Below are positions 53,812 through 62,405 of a stretch of 64,000 nt of DNA, in pieces (the stretch's first letter is position 1; the number at the start of each line of letters is the position of its first letter). Made by a program: the position numbers and the translations under genes. The notes below the pieces were generated by a model. It made no database searches. It worked only from the letters and a program-made list of their open reading frames with translations, and was not told the DNA's origin. The stretch is from Eisenbergiella porci (GTDB taxonomy: Bacteria > Bacillota > Clostridia > Lachnospirales > Lachnospiraceae): the NCBI RefSeq assembly GCF_009696275.1, contig NZ_VUMI01000009.1, positions 1 through 64,000 on the forward strand, in the 5' to 3' direction.

Positions 53812-54540
53812 ATGAGAATTCTTATTGTAGATGATGATATATTGATTTGTAAAAATGTAAAATCCAAGCTTTTAAGGATTGCGGGTAGGGAAAAATTTGA
53901 GTGTACAATGGCGCACAGTGTTGTGGATGCTAAAATAGCGATCAGGGAGTGTGAGCCGGATGTTTTAATAACGGATCTTAATATGCCGGGAATATCCGGG
54001 TTGTCCCTCATTTCTTACGTAAAGAAAAATTATGAAGGTATCCGCATATATGTGCTCAGCGGATATGATGATTATGATTTGGTCAGGCGTGCTTTTTTAA
54101 ACGGTGCCAGGGACTATCTCCTCAAGCCTGTGGATATACAGGAACTGCAGGAAAAGATACTGCCGGTTAAAGACAGTCCAGGGAACGGAACAAAGAGCAT
54201 TTCGGGAAACACCCTGCAGTTTGATACGGTACTATCTTATATTGAAGAGCATTTGAGCACAAACCTTACCATGGAGGAGGCCGCTGCAAGTATTGCAATG
54301 AGTTATCATTATTTCAGCAGACGGTTCCGGGAGTATACCGGATATACGTTTCCGGAGTATATCAACCGCCGCAGGATCGAGAGAGCTAAAAGTTATCTTT
54401 GTGATCCCAGTGTTAAAATATCGGATATTGCATATAAAGTCGGATATGATTCTGCATCTACTTTCTCCAAAGCATTTTCCAAATATGAAGGATGTTCACC
54501 AGCCGATTTCAGGAATAAACAGAAAATATCCATGGATTAA
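53812..54540 (+). CDS. YesN-like AraC-type response regulator
   Basis: A 242-residue two-component regulator. The receiver domain has the acidic pocket IVDDDIL and phosphoacceptor D55 in LITDLNMPG, then YVLSGYDDYDLVRRAF and the Lys in DYLLKPVDIQ. A short linker leads to the AraC DNA-binding domain (LTMEEAAASIAMSYHYFSRR, ISDIAYKVGYDSASTFSKAF, KYEGCSPADF). At about 240 residues it is shorter than the usual YesN (about 500), which carries a longer linker. GAGAGCTCC precedes the ATG. It pairs with the divergent YesM kinase and probably controls the importer at 48-52 kb. Confidence 0.9.
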   Translation: MRILIVDDDILICKNVKSKLLRIAGREKFECTMAHSVVDAKIAIRECEPDVLITDLNMPGISGLSLISYVKKNYEGIRIYVLSGYDDYDLVRRAFLNGARDYLLKPVDIQELQEKILPVKDSPGNGTKSISGNTLQFDTVLSYIEEHLSTNLTMEEAAASIAMSYHYFSRRFREYTGYTFPEYINRRRIERAKSYLCDPSVKISDIAYKVGYDSASTFSKAFSKYEGCSPADFRNKQKISMD

Positions 54541-54577
54541 GTATACCTCAGTCTATAGACAGCCTCACTGATTCCGA

Positions 54578-55903
54578 TTACCTTCCGGCACAAAATTTTG
54601 TTACTTCATTCAGCTCGGCAGAAAGCTCCTCCTGTTTCAGCAGCTGCATCAGGTAATTCAGCCAGACGGCGCTGGGATAGTGGATACTGTACTTGTCATC
54701 ATATTCCTGAAAGGTGCGGATACCTTCCGCCTGGCACCTTTCGGTATATCTGGCAAAAGCCCTGCGCAGATAATAGAGCTGGCGTTTGCTCATTTGCTCC
54801 GGTGTTTCACGCTGGGTAATAAATCCCTGCCGGTGCTTCAGGGCGAGGTAGACTAGCTTATCTGTTTCTATACTTTTCTGGTCGTAAAAATCACTTAGGT
54901 AGATATGGCCCTCAACCCGGCAATCGGGATCTTCAGGATAATCCTTCAGCCATTTTTTCCTGTCCGCCGCCATGATAAAATCTTCTTTGTTGTCATCAGT
55001 TTTATTCATACAGCATTTTTTATATTTCTTTCCGCTTCCGCAGGGGCAGGGATCGTTGGGATATATTTTTCCGATTTTTACCTGCGGCTGCGCAGAGAAA
55101 GTCATATCATGCAGCAGTTTTTCGAAATCCTCCTTAATGTCTTTAAGAGACCGTGTGTCAGAATGCTGGTCAAACATAGCCCATGTCCTCAGGGTGTCAG
55201 CAGCACTGCTGATTCTTTTACAGCCGTTGCTGTCGCTGCGGTAAGGACTGTAATCGAATATGGAATCCACACAGTATGCATAATCACCGTAATAAGATTC
55301 ATCCACACGATCGTTATCATAAAGATATTTAACGTCCGGAAGCATGGAAAACAGGCGGCAGTCACAGACAGCAGCGGAAACCATGGTATCGAAGGTGTCA
55401 TCCTCAATCACCGGTGCATAAATCAGCTTTTTGAATAAATCCGTCAGTTCCTGCTGCTGCATTTTCCCATCATAGTATAGCTGGATACAGACTTTGAGCG
55501 CCGCATTTTTTGCAAAGCTGTCGGACTGCGTTTCTACAATATAAGATTCCAGCAAATCAATATCGCCGTTATACAGACTATAAAGGCAATCGTCCAGTCC
55601 TTCCGTAATTGCACCGCCAAGTAAAGAATCCAAGGTATCCCTGGGTACGGAGATCAGTTCTATCACTGCAGGAAAGGCTTCTTTATAGCCAAACTGCGCA
55701 AGAAGAAAAAGCGCGTAAAAATGCAGCTGATAATTTTCATCCAGCCGTTCCTGCTCCGTTATGGCTTTCTTTATGCCTTCCATTAAGTAAGGGATGGCTT
55801 CCTGCTGGTTTTCTGACAATACGCGGAACGGCTCTTCAGGAAACTCGCTGGTAAAATAAGTGATTTTTTCTATTGCTGTCTGCACAGACATCGTGTTTTT
55901 CAT
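54578..55903 (-). CDS. DUF1186/SEC-C motif protein
   Basis: A 441-residue cytoplasmic protein. The N-terminal 230 residues are helical repeats of the DUF1186 kind (YLMEGIKKAITEQERLDENY, LAQFGYKEAFPAVIELISVP, YSLYNGDIDLLESYIVETQ). A SEC-C zinc motif follows at residues about 285-305: NDPCPCGSGKKYKKCC, the same motif that ends SecA. A second helical part completes the chain. SEC-C motifs often bind ribosomes or chaperones. AAGGAG-like sequence near the start is weak (GGAGCTACC upstream). It is unrelated to the flanking sugar genes and its function is unknown. Confidence 0.8.
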   Translation of the reverse strand: MKNTMSVQTAIEKITYFTSEFPEEPFRVLSENQQEAIPYLMEGIKKAITEQERLDENYQLHFYALFLLAQFGYKEAFPAVIELISVPRDTLDSLLGGAITEGLDDCLYSLYNGDIDLLESYIVETQSDSFAKNAALKVCIQLYYDGKMQQQELTDLFKKLIYAPVIEDDTFDTMVSAAVCDCRLFSMLPDVKYLYDNDRVDESYYGDYAYCVDSIFDYSPYRSDSNGCKRISSAADTLRTWAMFDQHSDTRSLKDIKEDFEKLLHDMTFSAQPQVKIGKIYPNDPCPCGSGKKYKKCCMNKTDDNKEDFIMAADRKKWLKDYPEDPDCRVEGHIYLSDFYDQKSIETDKLVYLALKHRQGFITQRETPEQMSKRQLYYLRRAFARYTERCQAEGIRTFQEYDDKYSIHYPSAVWLNYLMQLLKQEELSAELNEVTKFCAGR

Positions 55904-56060
55904 GTGGTAGCTCCTTGTATTTTGCTGATAATTAAGTCTGACCGGCTTTCTGCAGGACCGGTATTGGGGATGCAGTTTCCGTTGATGGCACTCGTTGGCC
56001 CGGCCTTATGCAAGCCTGCTGGTTCCCGCTGTATCAGGAGAGAACCGCCGCCAGCATAAA

Positions 56061-56405
56061 CTAAAGGATGCCATCCTCCACCTCATCCTTGATATCACTG
56101 TAATTATGTATCTCATGGCGGTAGCCGGAATAGCCCCTCGTGGTAACCTCATGCCCGGTTTCACACATCCAGCCCATGAGGGCACCGGTAAATTACGGAT
56201 TGGAATCGGTCCCCAGGCCGTTGTCCATGGCTATTTTGAGAAGCAGGGCGGTTTCCGCCGCGCCGCGGAAGCTTCCGGTGGCGCCGCAGATGGTGACGCC
56301 CGCCAGCTCATCGCCGTATTTTGCTGCGTAATCCCTGGCGATAAAGGAGCCCATGCTGTGCCCGAAAAGGAAATAGGGAAGATTCGGGTATTTCTCAGCA
56401 TCTAC
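56061..56405 (-). pseudogene. Alpha/beta hydrolase (lysophospholipase) relic
   Basis: The minus strand reads YPNLPYFLFGHSMGSFIARDYA, the GHSMG nucleophile elbow of a monoacylglycerol lipase/lysophospholipase, and AAKYGDELAGVTICGAT, then a stop. The C-terminus of the same family follows, with GHEVTTRGYSGYRHEIHNYS, where the catalytic His is HE-I-HN. About 100 residues between the elbow and the C-terminus are missing, and the N-terminal 90 residues are absent. The hairpin repeat at 56438 lies at the point where the N-terminus should be. Confidence 0.65.
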
Positions 56406-56437
56406 ACCTCCTGCTTCTTAATTTTATGTCTCAACAC

Positions 56438-56465
56438 ATAACTGTCCGGTGTTTTCACAGTTACC
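56438..56465 (+). repeat. Hairpin repeat, TAACTGT...ACAGTTA (copy B)
   Basis: TAACTGT (56439-56445) pairs with ACAGTTA (56457-56463). With the following CC the right arm ends ACAGTTACC, identical to copy A at 3809-3817, and the loops share GG-T and TTTTC/CTTC. It lies upstream of the third importer and just beyond the broken hydrolase. Confidence 0.5.
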
Positions 56466-56798
56466 TCTGTTTTCATTGTAAGTTACTAAAATGTATGTGT
56501 CAATTATTATATTATTGTAATTATCCGGTTCCTGTAACAGTAACGCAACTGGTTTTTGTCAGGGTATCCGGCATCGGAGGTTTTGACGAAATAAGCCGCA
56601 CATTTTTAGACATGTCCGGAATACCCATAAAATGGGCGTTTTCGGATATTTTGCATAAAAATGTCTGGCTAAAATAAAAATTGTGCGTAGTAATTGCTTA
56701 TAGATACATTAAAATAAATTATAGTTCTGAAAGATGCACAAACTCAAGGGACTAAACAGCTATAATGGAGCTGATTTACAGAAAGGAGAGGGAGATTA

Positions 56799-58502
56799 AT
56801 GAGAAAGCTGAAAAAAGCAACAGCGCTTCTGCTTTGCCTGCTCATGACGTTCAGTCTGGCAGCCTGCGGCGGGGGCACCACAAAGGAAACAGGAGGTACC
56901 GGGGAGAACGCGGAGAATGGTGGGGCACAGGCCGATTCAGGCTCCACAGGCATTCTTACGGAGACGGGTACCTATCCTATTGTAAAGGAACCTATAGAAC
57001 TGACGCTGTTCTGCGTATCCATGCCTAACGTGGAGGATTTCGCAACCAATGATTTTACTAAATTTCTGGAAGAAAAGACCGGTATCAAGATCAACTTTGA
57101 GACCGGCAGCAGAGATGACTGGGAAACCAAGCTGAACCTGGCCTTCAGTACGGGCGATTACCCGGACATGATCATGTTTGCAAGCCCCAGTCAGGCAAAA
57201 TACGGCGTAAAGGAAGGCATCCTTCTGCAGCTGGACGATTTAATTGAGGCAAATATGCCCAACTATATGGCGAATATGGGAGAATATATAGATGCTACCA
57301 GGCAGACGGACGGCCATATTTACGCTATCTGCGGGCTTAACGAATGCTACCATTGTATGTACGCCAAGAAAATGTGGGTGAACACCTACTGGCTGGACAG
57401 GATGGGGATCGATGTCCCCACCACCACGGATGAATTTTATGATGCATGTAAGAAATTTCTGGAAATCAACCCTACAGGTATAGCGGTAGGCGGGGCGAAG
57501 GACGGCTGGCATGCCAGATTTGAGGAATGGATGACCAACGCCTTCATACTTTCCCCTTCCAAATCCCAGGATTACCGCGTGGAGGTAGGCCTGGCACCGG
57601 AAGGCAAGATAAGGACGATTGCCAATACCGATGAGTATAAGGAAGCATTGAAATATATGAATAGTCTGTATAAACTGGGCGCTATTTATGACGGCGACTT
57701 CACACAGACAGAGGAGCAGCTGCGCGCCCTGGCCAATCAGGAAGGCGAACCGGTTCTGTTCCTGCCCTGCGGAACTATTTCCAACCATTTTGATGCGGAC
57801 AACAATAATGAAACCTACAGACATTATCAGGTAATGGCTCCCATTGCCGGCCCGGACGGAACCAGACGGGCTACCTATATGAAATATGCAGGTCTGGGAG
57901 AAGGCGACTTCTTCGTTACCGACAAATGCAAATATCCGGAAGCAGCGCTTCGCTGGATTGATTACTTTTTTACCACAGAGGGCGCGCTTTCCTCTCAGTA
58001 CGGCGCTGAAGAAGGCACCGACTGGGTGCTCAATCCGGAAGGAAAGAAGGGCCTGAACGGCGAACCGGCCATGTATGAGGTGCTCAATCCTTATTCCGGC
58101 GAGGCGCAGAACCATGACTGGCAGGACGTGCAGGTGAAGTATTTCCCCGCAGAGTTCCGTCTTGGCGAGAGCACGGATCAGAACGTGGATGTGGGAACCT
58201 CATTGGGCCTGGAGAAGCTGCTGTATGACGCTACCAAGGAAAAAATGGAGCCGTATGCGCAGAAGGAAGGCGACTGGGATGTGCTGCCTTACCTGAAGCT
58301 GACGGATGAGGAGGCTACCAAAATCCAGACCATAGGTGTGGAGGTGGAAAACTACATTGAGGAAAACAAGGTGGCGTTCATTACCGGAAGAAAGGACTTC
58401 GACAAGGACTGGGATTCTTATGTAAAAGGCTTTGACAACGTAGGCCTGCCTACGCTGCTGGAGGTTTATCAGACCGCATATGACAGGCAAAGCTCAAAGT
58501 AA
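56799..58502 (+). CDS. Extracellular solute-binding lipoprotein
   Basis: This is the third importer's binding protein, 567 residues. The signal peptide (ALLLCLLMTFSLAAC) ends with the lipobox LAAC, and a Gly/Thr/Glu-rich linker follows. It belongs to the large LplA-like sugar-binding group. AAAGGAGAGGGAG precedes ATG 56799. A hairpin at 58617-58648 separates it from the permeases, so it is probably made in excess over the membrane subunits. With the GH29 gene downstream it probably captures a fucosylated oligosaccharide. A TATAAT at 56761 could be a -10 box, but no good -35 is visible. Confidence 0.9.
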   Translation: MRKLKKATALLLCLLMTFSLAACGGGTTKETGGTGENAENGGAQADSGSTGILTETGTYPIVKEPIELTLFCVSMPNVEDFATNDFTKFLEEKTGIKINFETGSRDDWETKLNLAFSTGDYPDMIMFASPSQAKYGVKEGILLQLDDLIEANMPNYMANMGEYIDATRQTDGHIYAICGLNECYHCMYAKKMWVNTYWLDRMGIDVPTTTDEFYDACKKFLEINPTGIAVGGAKDGWHARFEEWMTNAFILSPSKSQDYRVEVGLAPEGKIRTIANTDEYKEALKYMNSLYKLGAIYDGDFTQTEEQLRALANQEGEPVLFLPCGTISNHFDADNNNETYRHYQVMAPIAGPDGTRRATYMKYAGLGEGDFFVTDKCKYPEAALRWIDYFFTTEGALSSQYGAEEGTDWVLNPEGKKGLNGEPAMYEVLNPYSGEAQNHDWQDVQVKYFPAEFRLGESTDQNVDVGTSLGLEKLLYDATKEKMEPYAQKEGDWDVLPYLKLTDEEATKIQTIGVEVENYIEENKVAFITGRKDFDKDWDSYVKGFDNVGLPTLLEVYQTAYDRQSSK

Positions 58503-58616
58503 AATGGTATTTGACCCTCGCGGCAGCTGTCAGGCGGACGCATACGTGTATCAGTCCGGCTGGTGTCCGCAGGAATAAATGGCATTTGCCGTAAGGCGCT
58601 GCCGGTGTCAGGAGCG

Positions 58617-58648
58617 AAGGCGCCTCCGGAAAAGGGGGCGCCTTTTTC
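58617..58648 (+). terminator. Intercistronic attenuating terminator
   Basis: AAGGCGCC (58617-58624) pairs with GGCGCCTT (58637-58644), with three further G-C pairs possible inside, followed by TTTC. It lies between the binding protein and its permeases, where partial termination would give more binding protein than permease. Confidence 0.65.
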
Positions 58649-58713
58649 TACAGAAGAAGGCCGGGACGGGCAGCAAAGGATTTCGAGCTTAAGGCAGAGG
58701 AGGAGGGAATGCT

Positions 58714-59646
58714 TTGAAAACAGGTGCGATGAAAGTAAAAGCAAAAAATAAGAACAGGGTAAAGAATTCCAACTGGCAGTTCTGGGCGATTATAGCGGCG
58801 CCGCTCATTTATGCCATTGTATTTGCCTATATTCCCATGGGCGGAGTGATTCTGGCCTTTAAGGACTACAGCATCAGAAAGGGGATCTGGGGCAGCGACT
58901 GGGTGGGTTTGAGGTATTTTAAACAGTTCCTGCTGTCCCCTTCCAGCTCCAAGGTTATTATCAATACGCTGGTGCTGGGCTTTTACAGCCTTCTTGCAAG
59001 CTTTCCCATCCCGATTCTGCTGGCGGTGGGGCTGAATGAGGTGAAGGCGGTAAAATTCAAGAAAACTGTACAGATGATAACCTATGCTCCCTATTTTATT
59101 TCCACGGTGGTTATGGTCGGCATGCTCATGCAGATGACGGATCTGCGTATCGGCATCATCAACAAGCTGCTGGGGCTGTTCGGCGTAGGGCCGGTGAATT
59201 TCTTCGGGGATGTGGATATTTTCAGAAGCCTGTATGTATGGAGCGGCGTATGGCAGACGGCGGGCTATTCGGCCATTATTTACATAGCGGCGCTGGCCGG
59301 CGTCAGCCCGGAGCTGAAGGAAGCGGCCATTGTGGACGGCGCCAGCCGCCTGCAGAGAATCTGGCATGTGGATCTGCCGGCTATCCGGCCCACTGTGGTG
59401 ACAATGCTGATTTTCGCCTGCGGCAATATGATCAATATCGGTTTTGACAAGGTATTCCTGATGCAGAACAGCATGAACCTGGCAAAATCCGAAGTTATCG
59501 CCACCTTCGTGTATAAGGTCGGCCTGGTGAACGCAGACTACGGCTTCTCCACGGCGGCGGGCCTGTTCCAGTCGCTGGTGAGCTTCATCATGCTGGTAAC
59601 AGTGAACCAGATTTCCAAAAAAATTACGGAAACCAGTCTGTGGTAA
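58714..59646 (+). CDS. CUT1 ABC transporter permease, LplB-like
   Basis: This is the first membrane subunit of the third importer, 310 residues. The LplB phrase is AYIPMGGVILAFKDYS, the EAA loop is LKEAAIVDGASRLQRI, and about six hydrophobic segments are present. Start TTG 58714 is supported by AGGAGGG six nt upstream; the first ATG (58729) is 21 nt from that site and too far. It is 11 nt before the second permease. The Lys-rich N-terminus (KVKAKNKNRVK) is cytoplasmic. Confidence 0.9.
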   Translation: MKTGAMKVKAKNKNRVKNSNWQFWAIIAAPLIYAIVFAYIPMGGVILAFKDYSIRKGIWGSDWVGLRYFKQFLLSPSSSKVIINTLVLGFYSLLASFPIPILLAVGLNEVKAVKFKKTVQMITYAPYFISTVVMVGMLMQMTDLRIGIINKLLGLFGVGPVNFFGDVDIFRSLYVWSGVWQTAGYSAIIYIAALAGVSPELKEAAIVDGASRLQRIWHVDLPAIRPTVVTMLIFACGNMINIGFDKVFLMQNSMNLAKSEVIATFVYKVGLVNADYGFSTAAGLFQSLVSFIMLVTVNQISKKITETSLW

Positions 59647-59657
59647 GGGGGAGCGTT

Positions 59658-60563
59658 ATGGGAAATCAATTGAAAAAGTTCGGGAAGGCTCCTTTGGGAG
59701 ATAAAATATTTATCATTTTGATCTATATCCTGCTGGCGGTCATTATGCTGGTGGTATTTCTGCCGCTGGTCTATATTGTGAGCGCCTCGTTTTCCGACCC
59801 GCAGGCGGTAATCAGCAATGAAGTGTGGTTCCTGCCGGTGCGTCCCACGCTGCGGGGCTATCAGGCTGTTTTTAAGAACAGGAATATTCTCACCGGCTTT
59901 GCCAATTCCTTTTACTATATGATAGTGGGGACATTAGTCAATATCGTCATGACCGTAATGTGCGCCTATCCGTTGTCCAGAAAGGAATTTACGGCCAGGA
60001 ACAAGGTGGCGATGATCTTTGTGTTTACCATGTATTTCAGCGGCGGGCTGATTCCTACATATATGCTGGTAAATTCCCTGGGACTGGTAAATACAAGGTG
60101 GTCAATGATCATCCCTTCCGCCATGTCCACTTACAATATGATCATCTGCCGGACTTATTTTGTGAATTCCATTCCGGATGAACTGTATGAGGCTGGACAG
60201 CTGGACGGCTGTACGCCCTTCAAATATCTGCTTCGGGTGGTGGTGCCGCTGTCAAAACCGATTCTGGCCGTCCTTGTGCTGTATTACGGGGTGGCAAAAT
60301 GGAATTCCTACTTTGACGCCATGATCTATCTGAAAAACCAGACAATGGTACCGCTGCAGATTGTACTGCGGGATATCCTGATTCTGAATCAGGTGGATTA
60401 CACGATGGTAAGCGACGCTTCGGCCATTGCGGCGCAGAGAGGCCTGACGGACCTGCTGAAATATTCCACCATCGTTGTGGCTTCCCTGCCGGTTCTGTGT
60501 ATTTATCCTTTTGTGCAGAAATATTTTGTAAAAGGTGTTATGATTGGAGCAGTGAAAGGGTGA
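59658..60563 (+). CDS. CUT1 ABC transporter permease, YtcP/LplC-like
   Basis: This is the second membrane subunit, 302 residues. It has the N-terminal membrane segment IFIILIYILLAVIMLVVFLP, the phrase MYFSGGLIPTYMLV, an EAA loop (PDELYEAGQLDGCTPFKY) and the ending YFVKGVMIGAVKG. AAGGGGGAGC precedes ATG 59658. The fucosidase start lies only 9 nt downstream, so the two are co-translated closely. It shares the C-terminal GAVKG with the other two YtcP-like permeases of this window. Confidence 0.9.
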   Translation: MGNQLKKFGKAPLGDKIFIILIYILLAVIMLVVFLPLVYIVSASFSDPQAVISNEVWFLPVRPTLRGYQAVFKNRNILTGFANSFYYMIVGTLVNIVMTVMCAYPLSRKEFTARNKVAMIFVFTMYFSGGLIPTYMLVNSLGLVNTRWSMIIPSAMSTYNMIICRTYFVNSIPDELYEAGQLDGCTPFKYLLRVVVPLSKPILAVLVLYYGVAKWNSYFDAMIYLKNQTMVPLQIVLRDILILNQVDYTMVSDASAIAAQRGLTDLLKYSTIVVASLPVLCIYPFVQKYFVKGVMIGAVKG

Positions 60564-60572
60564 GGAAAGGAC

Positions 60573-61880
60573 ATGTATCAATTTAACAGAGAAGAATATG
60601 AGAAGAGGATGGAATGGTACCGGGACGCAAGATTCGGTATGTTCATCCACTGGGGGCTGTATTCCATTCCCGCAAGGGGGGAGTGGATCCGCAGCACCGA
60701 GGAAATGACAATTGAAGAGTATCAGAAGTATTTTGAGGAATTTGACGCCAGGGATTTTAAGCCCAGGGAATGGGCGAGGATGGCAAAGCAGGCCGGTATG
60801 AAATATATGGTGCTCACGGCCAAGCATCACGACGGCTTCTGCCTGTTTGACAGTAAGTATACGGAGTACAAGGCGACAAATACAAAGGCCGGGCGGGATC
60901 TGGTGAAGGAATATGTGGAGGCGGTCCGGGCGGAGGGGCTGAAGGTGGGGCTTTATTTCACCCTGCTGGACTGGTATCATGACGATTATCCCCATTACCA
61001 GGATCGCAACCATCCCATGCGCAACCATCCGGAATGCGGAAATGAAAACCGGGATTTTGACAGGTACATCGAATACATGCACCGGCAGGTGGAGGAAATC
61101 TGCACCAACTACGGACAGCTGGATCTGCTCTGGTTTGATTTCTCCTACGATGACATGCGCGGGGAGAAATGGGGCGCCACCCGGCTGATCAACATGGTGC
61201 GTTCCCTGCAGCCGCAGGTGATCATCGATAACAGGCTGGAGGTGAGCGGGGAAGGAATGGGTTCTCTGGCGGAATGCAGCCCCACGCCTTATCATGGGGA
61301 CTTTGTAAGCCCGGAACAGATAATTCCGCCCAACGGACTTTTGGATAAGGAAGGCAGGCCGCTTGCCTGGGAGGCCTGCGTGACCATGAACAATCACTGG
61401 GGCTACTGCGGGACGGACCATTTTTACAAGCCGGCCCCGATGCTTATCAAGAAGCTGGTGGAATGCGTATCCAAGGGCGGAAACATGCTTCTGAATGTGG
61501 GGCCTGACGCCTACGGCAATTTCCCGCCCCGGTCGGTGGAGATCCTGGAGGAAATCGGCCGGTGGATGAAGAAAAACGGGGACAGCATTTACGGCTGCGG
61601 GCCGGCCGGCGTTCCCAAGCCGGATTACGGACGGGTTACCAGGAAGGGAAATACCTATTATTTCCATATGTTTGAAAATACCATTGGCCCGGTACCCCTT
61701 CTCGGTCTGGATAAATCCAGGGTGAAGAAAATACGGGCGCTGGCGGACGGCTATGAAATCCCGGTGTCCGATAGCTGGGTGCACAGCGATTATCCTGATA
61801 TTGTGTTCGCCTCCCTCGGCCCCGATCCCGTGCTGCCGGATCCCACAGATTATGTGCTGGCAGTGGAAATGAATGAATAA
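60573..61880 (+). CDS. GH29 alpha-L-fucosidase
   Basis: A 435-residue retaining exo-alpha-L-fucosidase without signal peptide, so it acts on imported glycans. The GH29 barrel shows RDARFGMFIHWGLYSIPARG, WARMAKQAGMKYMVLTAKHH with the substrate His pair, and GLYFTLLDWYH. The nucleophile is D189 in LLWFDFSYD. CVTMNNHWGYCG and NMLLNVGPDAYG follow, with a short beta C-domain. GGAAAGG precedes ATG 60573, 9 nt after the permease. The long inverted repeat lies just beyond the stop. The gene completes a fucosyl-glycan importer operon. Confidence 0.92.
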   Translation: MYQFNREEYEKRMEWYRDARFGMFIHWGLYSIPARGEWIRSTEEMTIEEYQKYFEEFDARDFKPREWARMAKQAGMKYMVLTAKHHDGFCLFDSKYTEYKATNTKAGRDLVKEYVEAVRAEGLKVGLYFTLLDWYHDDYPHYQDRNHPMRNHPECGNENRDFDRYIEYMHRQVEEICTNYGQLDLLWFDFSYDDMRGEKWGATRLINMVRSLQPQVIIDNRLEVSGEGMGSLAECSPTPYHGDFVSPEQIIPPNGLLDKEGRPLAWEACVTMNNHWGYCGTDHFYKPAPMLIKKLVECVSKGGNMLLNVGPDAYGNFPPRSVEILEEIGRWMKKNGDSIYGCGPAGVPKPDYGRVTRKGNTYYFHMFENTIGPVPLLGLDKSRVKKIRALADGYEIPVSDSWVHSDYPDIVFASLGPDPVLPDPTDYVLAVEMNE

Positions 61881-61890
61881 TTGCGGTGTC

Positions 61891-61917
61891 CTCCGGCAGA
61901 TTGAAAATATGCCGGAG
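61891..61917 (+). terminator. Hairpin after the fucosidase gene
   Basis: CTCCGGCA (61891-61898) pairs with TGCCGGAG (61910-61917), 8 bp. It has no T-run, and its last base is the first base of the long inverted repeat. It may act with it. Confidence 0.45.
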
Positions 61918-62205
61918 TCTCCCGTTCCCGCCTCACAGGGGCTCTCGCCGCCGCGGTCCTGCCTCCCGGCCTTTCCGTCTGCCGCCCTGCCCGGATGTTG
62001 TTTCTTAGAGGGCAGACGACCGAAAGTCGTCTTGCTTTCGCTCGGTTAAAAACGCAGCGGTACTAACGCCGCAAAATACGCGGCGTAAGGACCGGCGTTT
62101 TTAAACGACCCTTACAGAAAACAACATCCGGGCAGGGCGGCAGACGGAAAGGCCGGGAGGCAGGACCGCGGCGGCGAGAGCCCCTGTGAGGCGGGAACGG
62201 GAGAC
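61917..62205. repeat. Perfect 87-bp inverted repeat flanking a 115-bp structured core
   Basis: The left arm 61917-62003 and the right arm 62119-62205 are exact reverse complements over 87 bases, checked base by base. The core 62004-62118 contains AGACGAC/GTCGTCT (62014-62020 with 62026-62032), TTAAAAACGC/GCGTTTTTAA (62046-62055 with 62095-62104) and ACGCCGC/GCGGCGT (62066-62072 with 62080-62086), so it can fold into a multi-hairpin structure. The right arm runs into CTTTTTT, so transcripts reaching it would end in a huge terminator-like hairpin. It may be a miniature inverted-repeat element, an invertible switch, or an assembly or replication artefact. Confidence 0.9.
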
Positions 62206-62405
62206 CTTTTTTCATGCGAAAACAGGTCGGTTTTTCATAGTAATCTTTTTTTCCTTATAGTATAATGGACGGGTGGGCAGCTGGGGCAGGGTGCGGCTGC
62301 AAAGACGGGAGAACGTGATGCCGGGGAGGCTCCGGTGTCGGATGCGTTCCGGGGGAGCCGGGTATTTTTAACGGCTGTACGAAAGAAAAGAAGGGGAGAG
62401 ATACT

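Noticed and set aside
60252-61784. A 510-residue open frame on the minus strand
   Set aside because: It lies antisense to the fucosidase and the third permease, both of which have full family motifs; its composition (Pro, His, Arg-rich) is that of a shadow frame.
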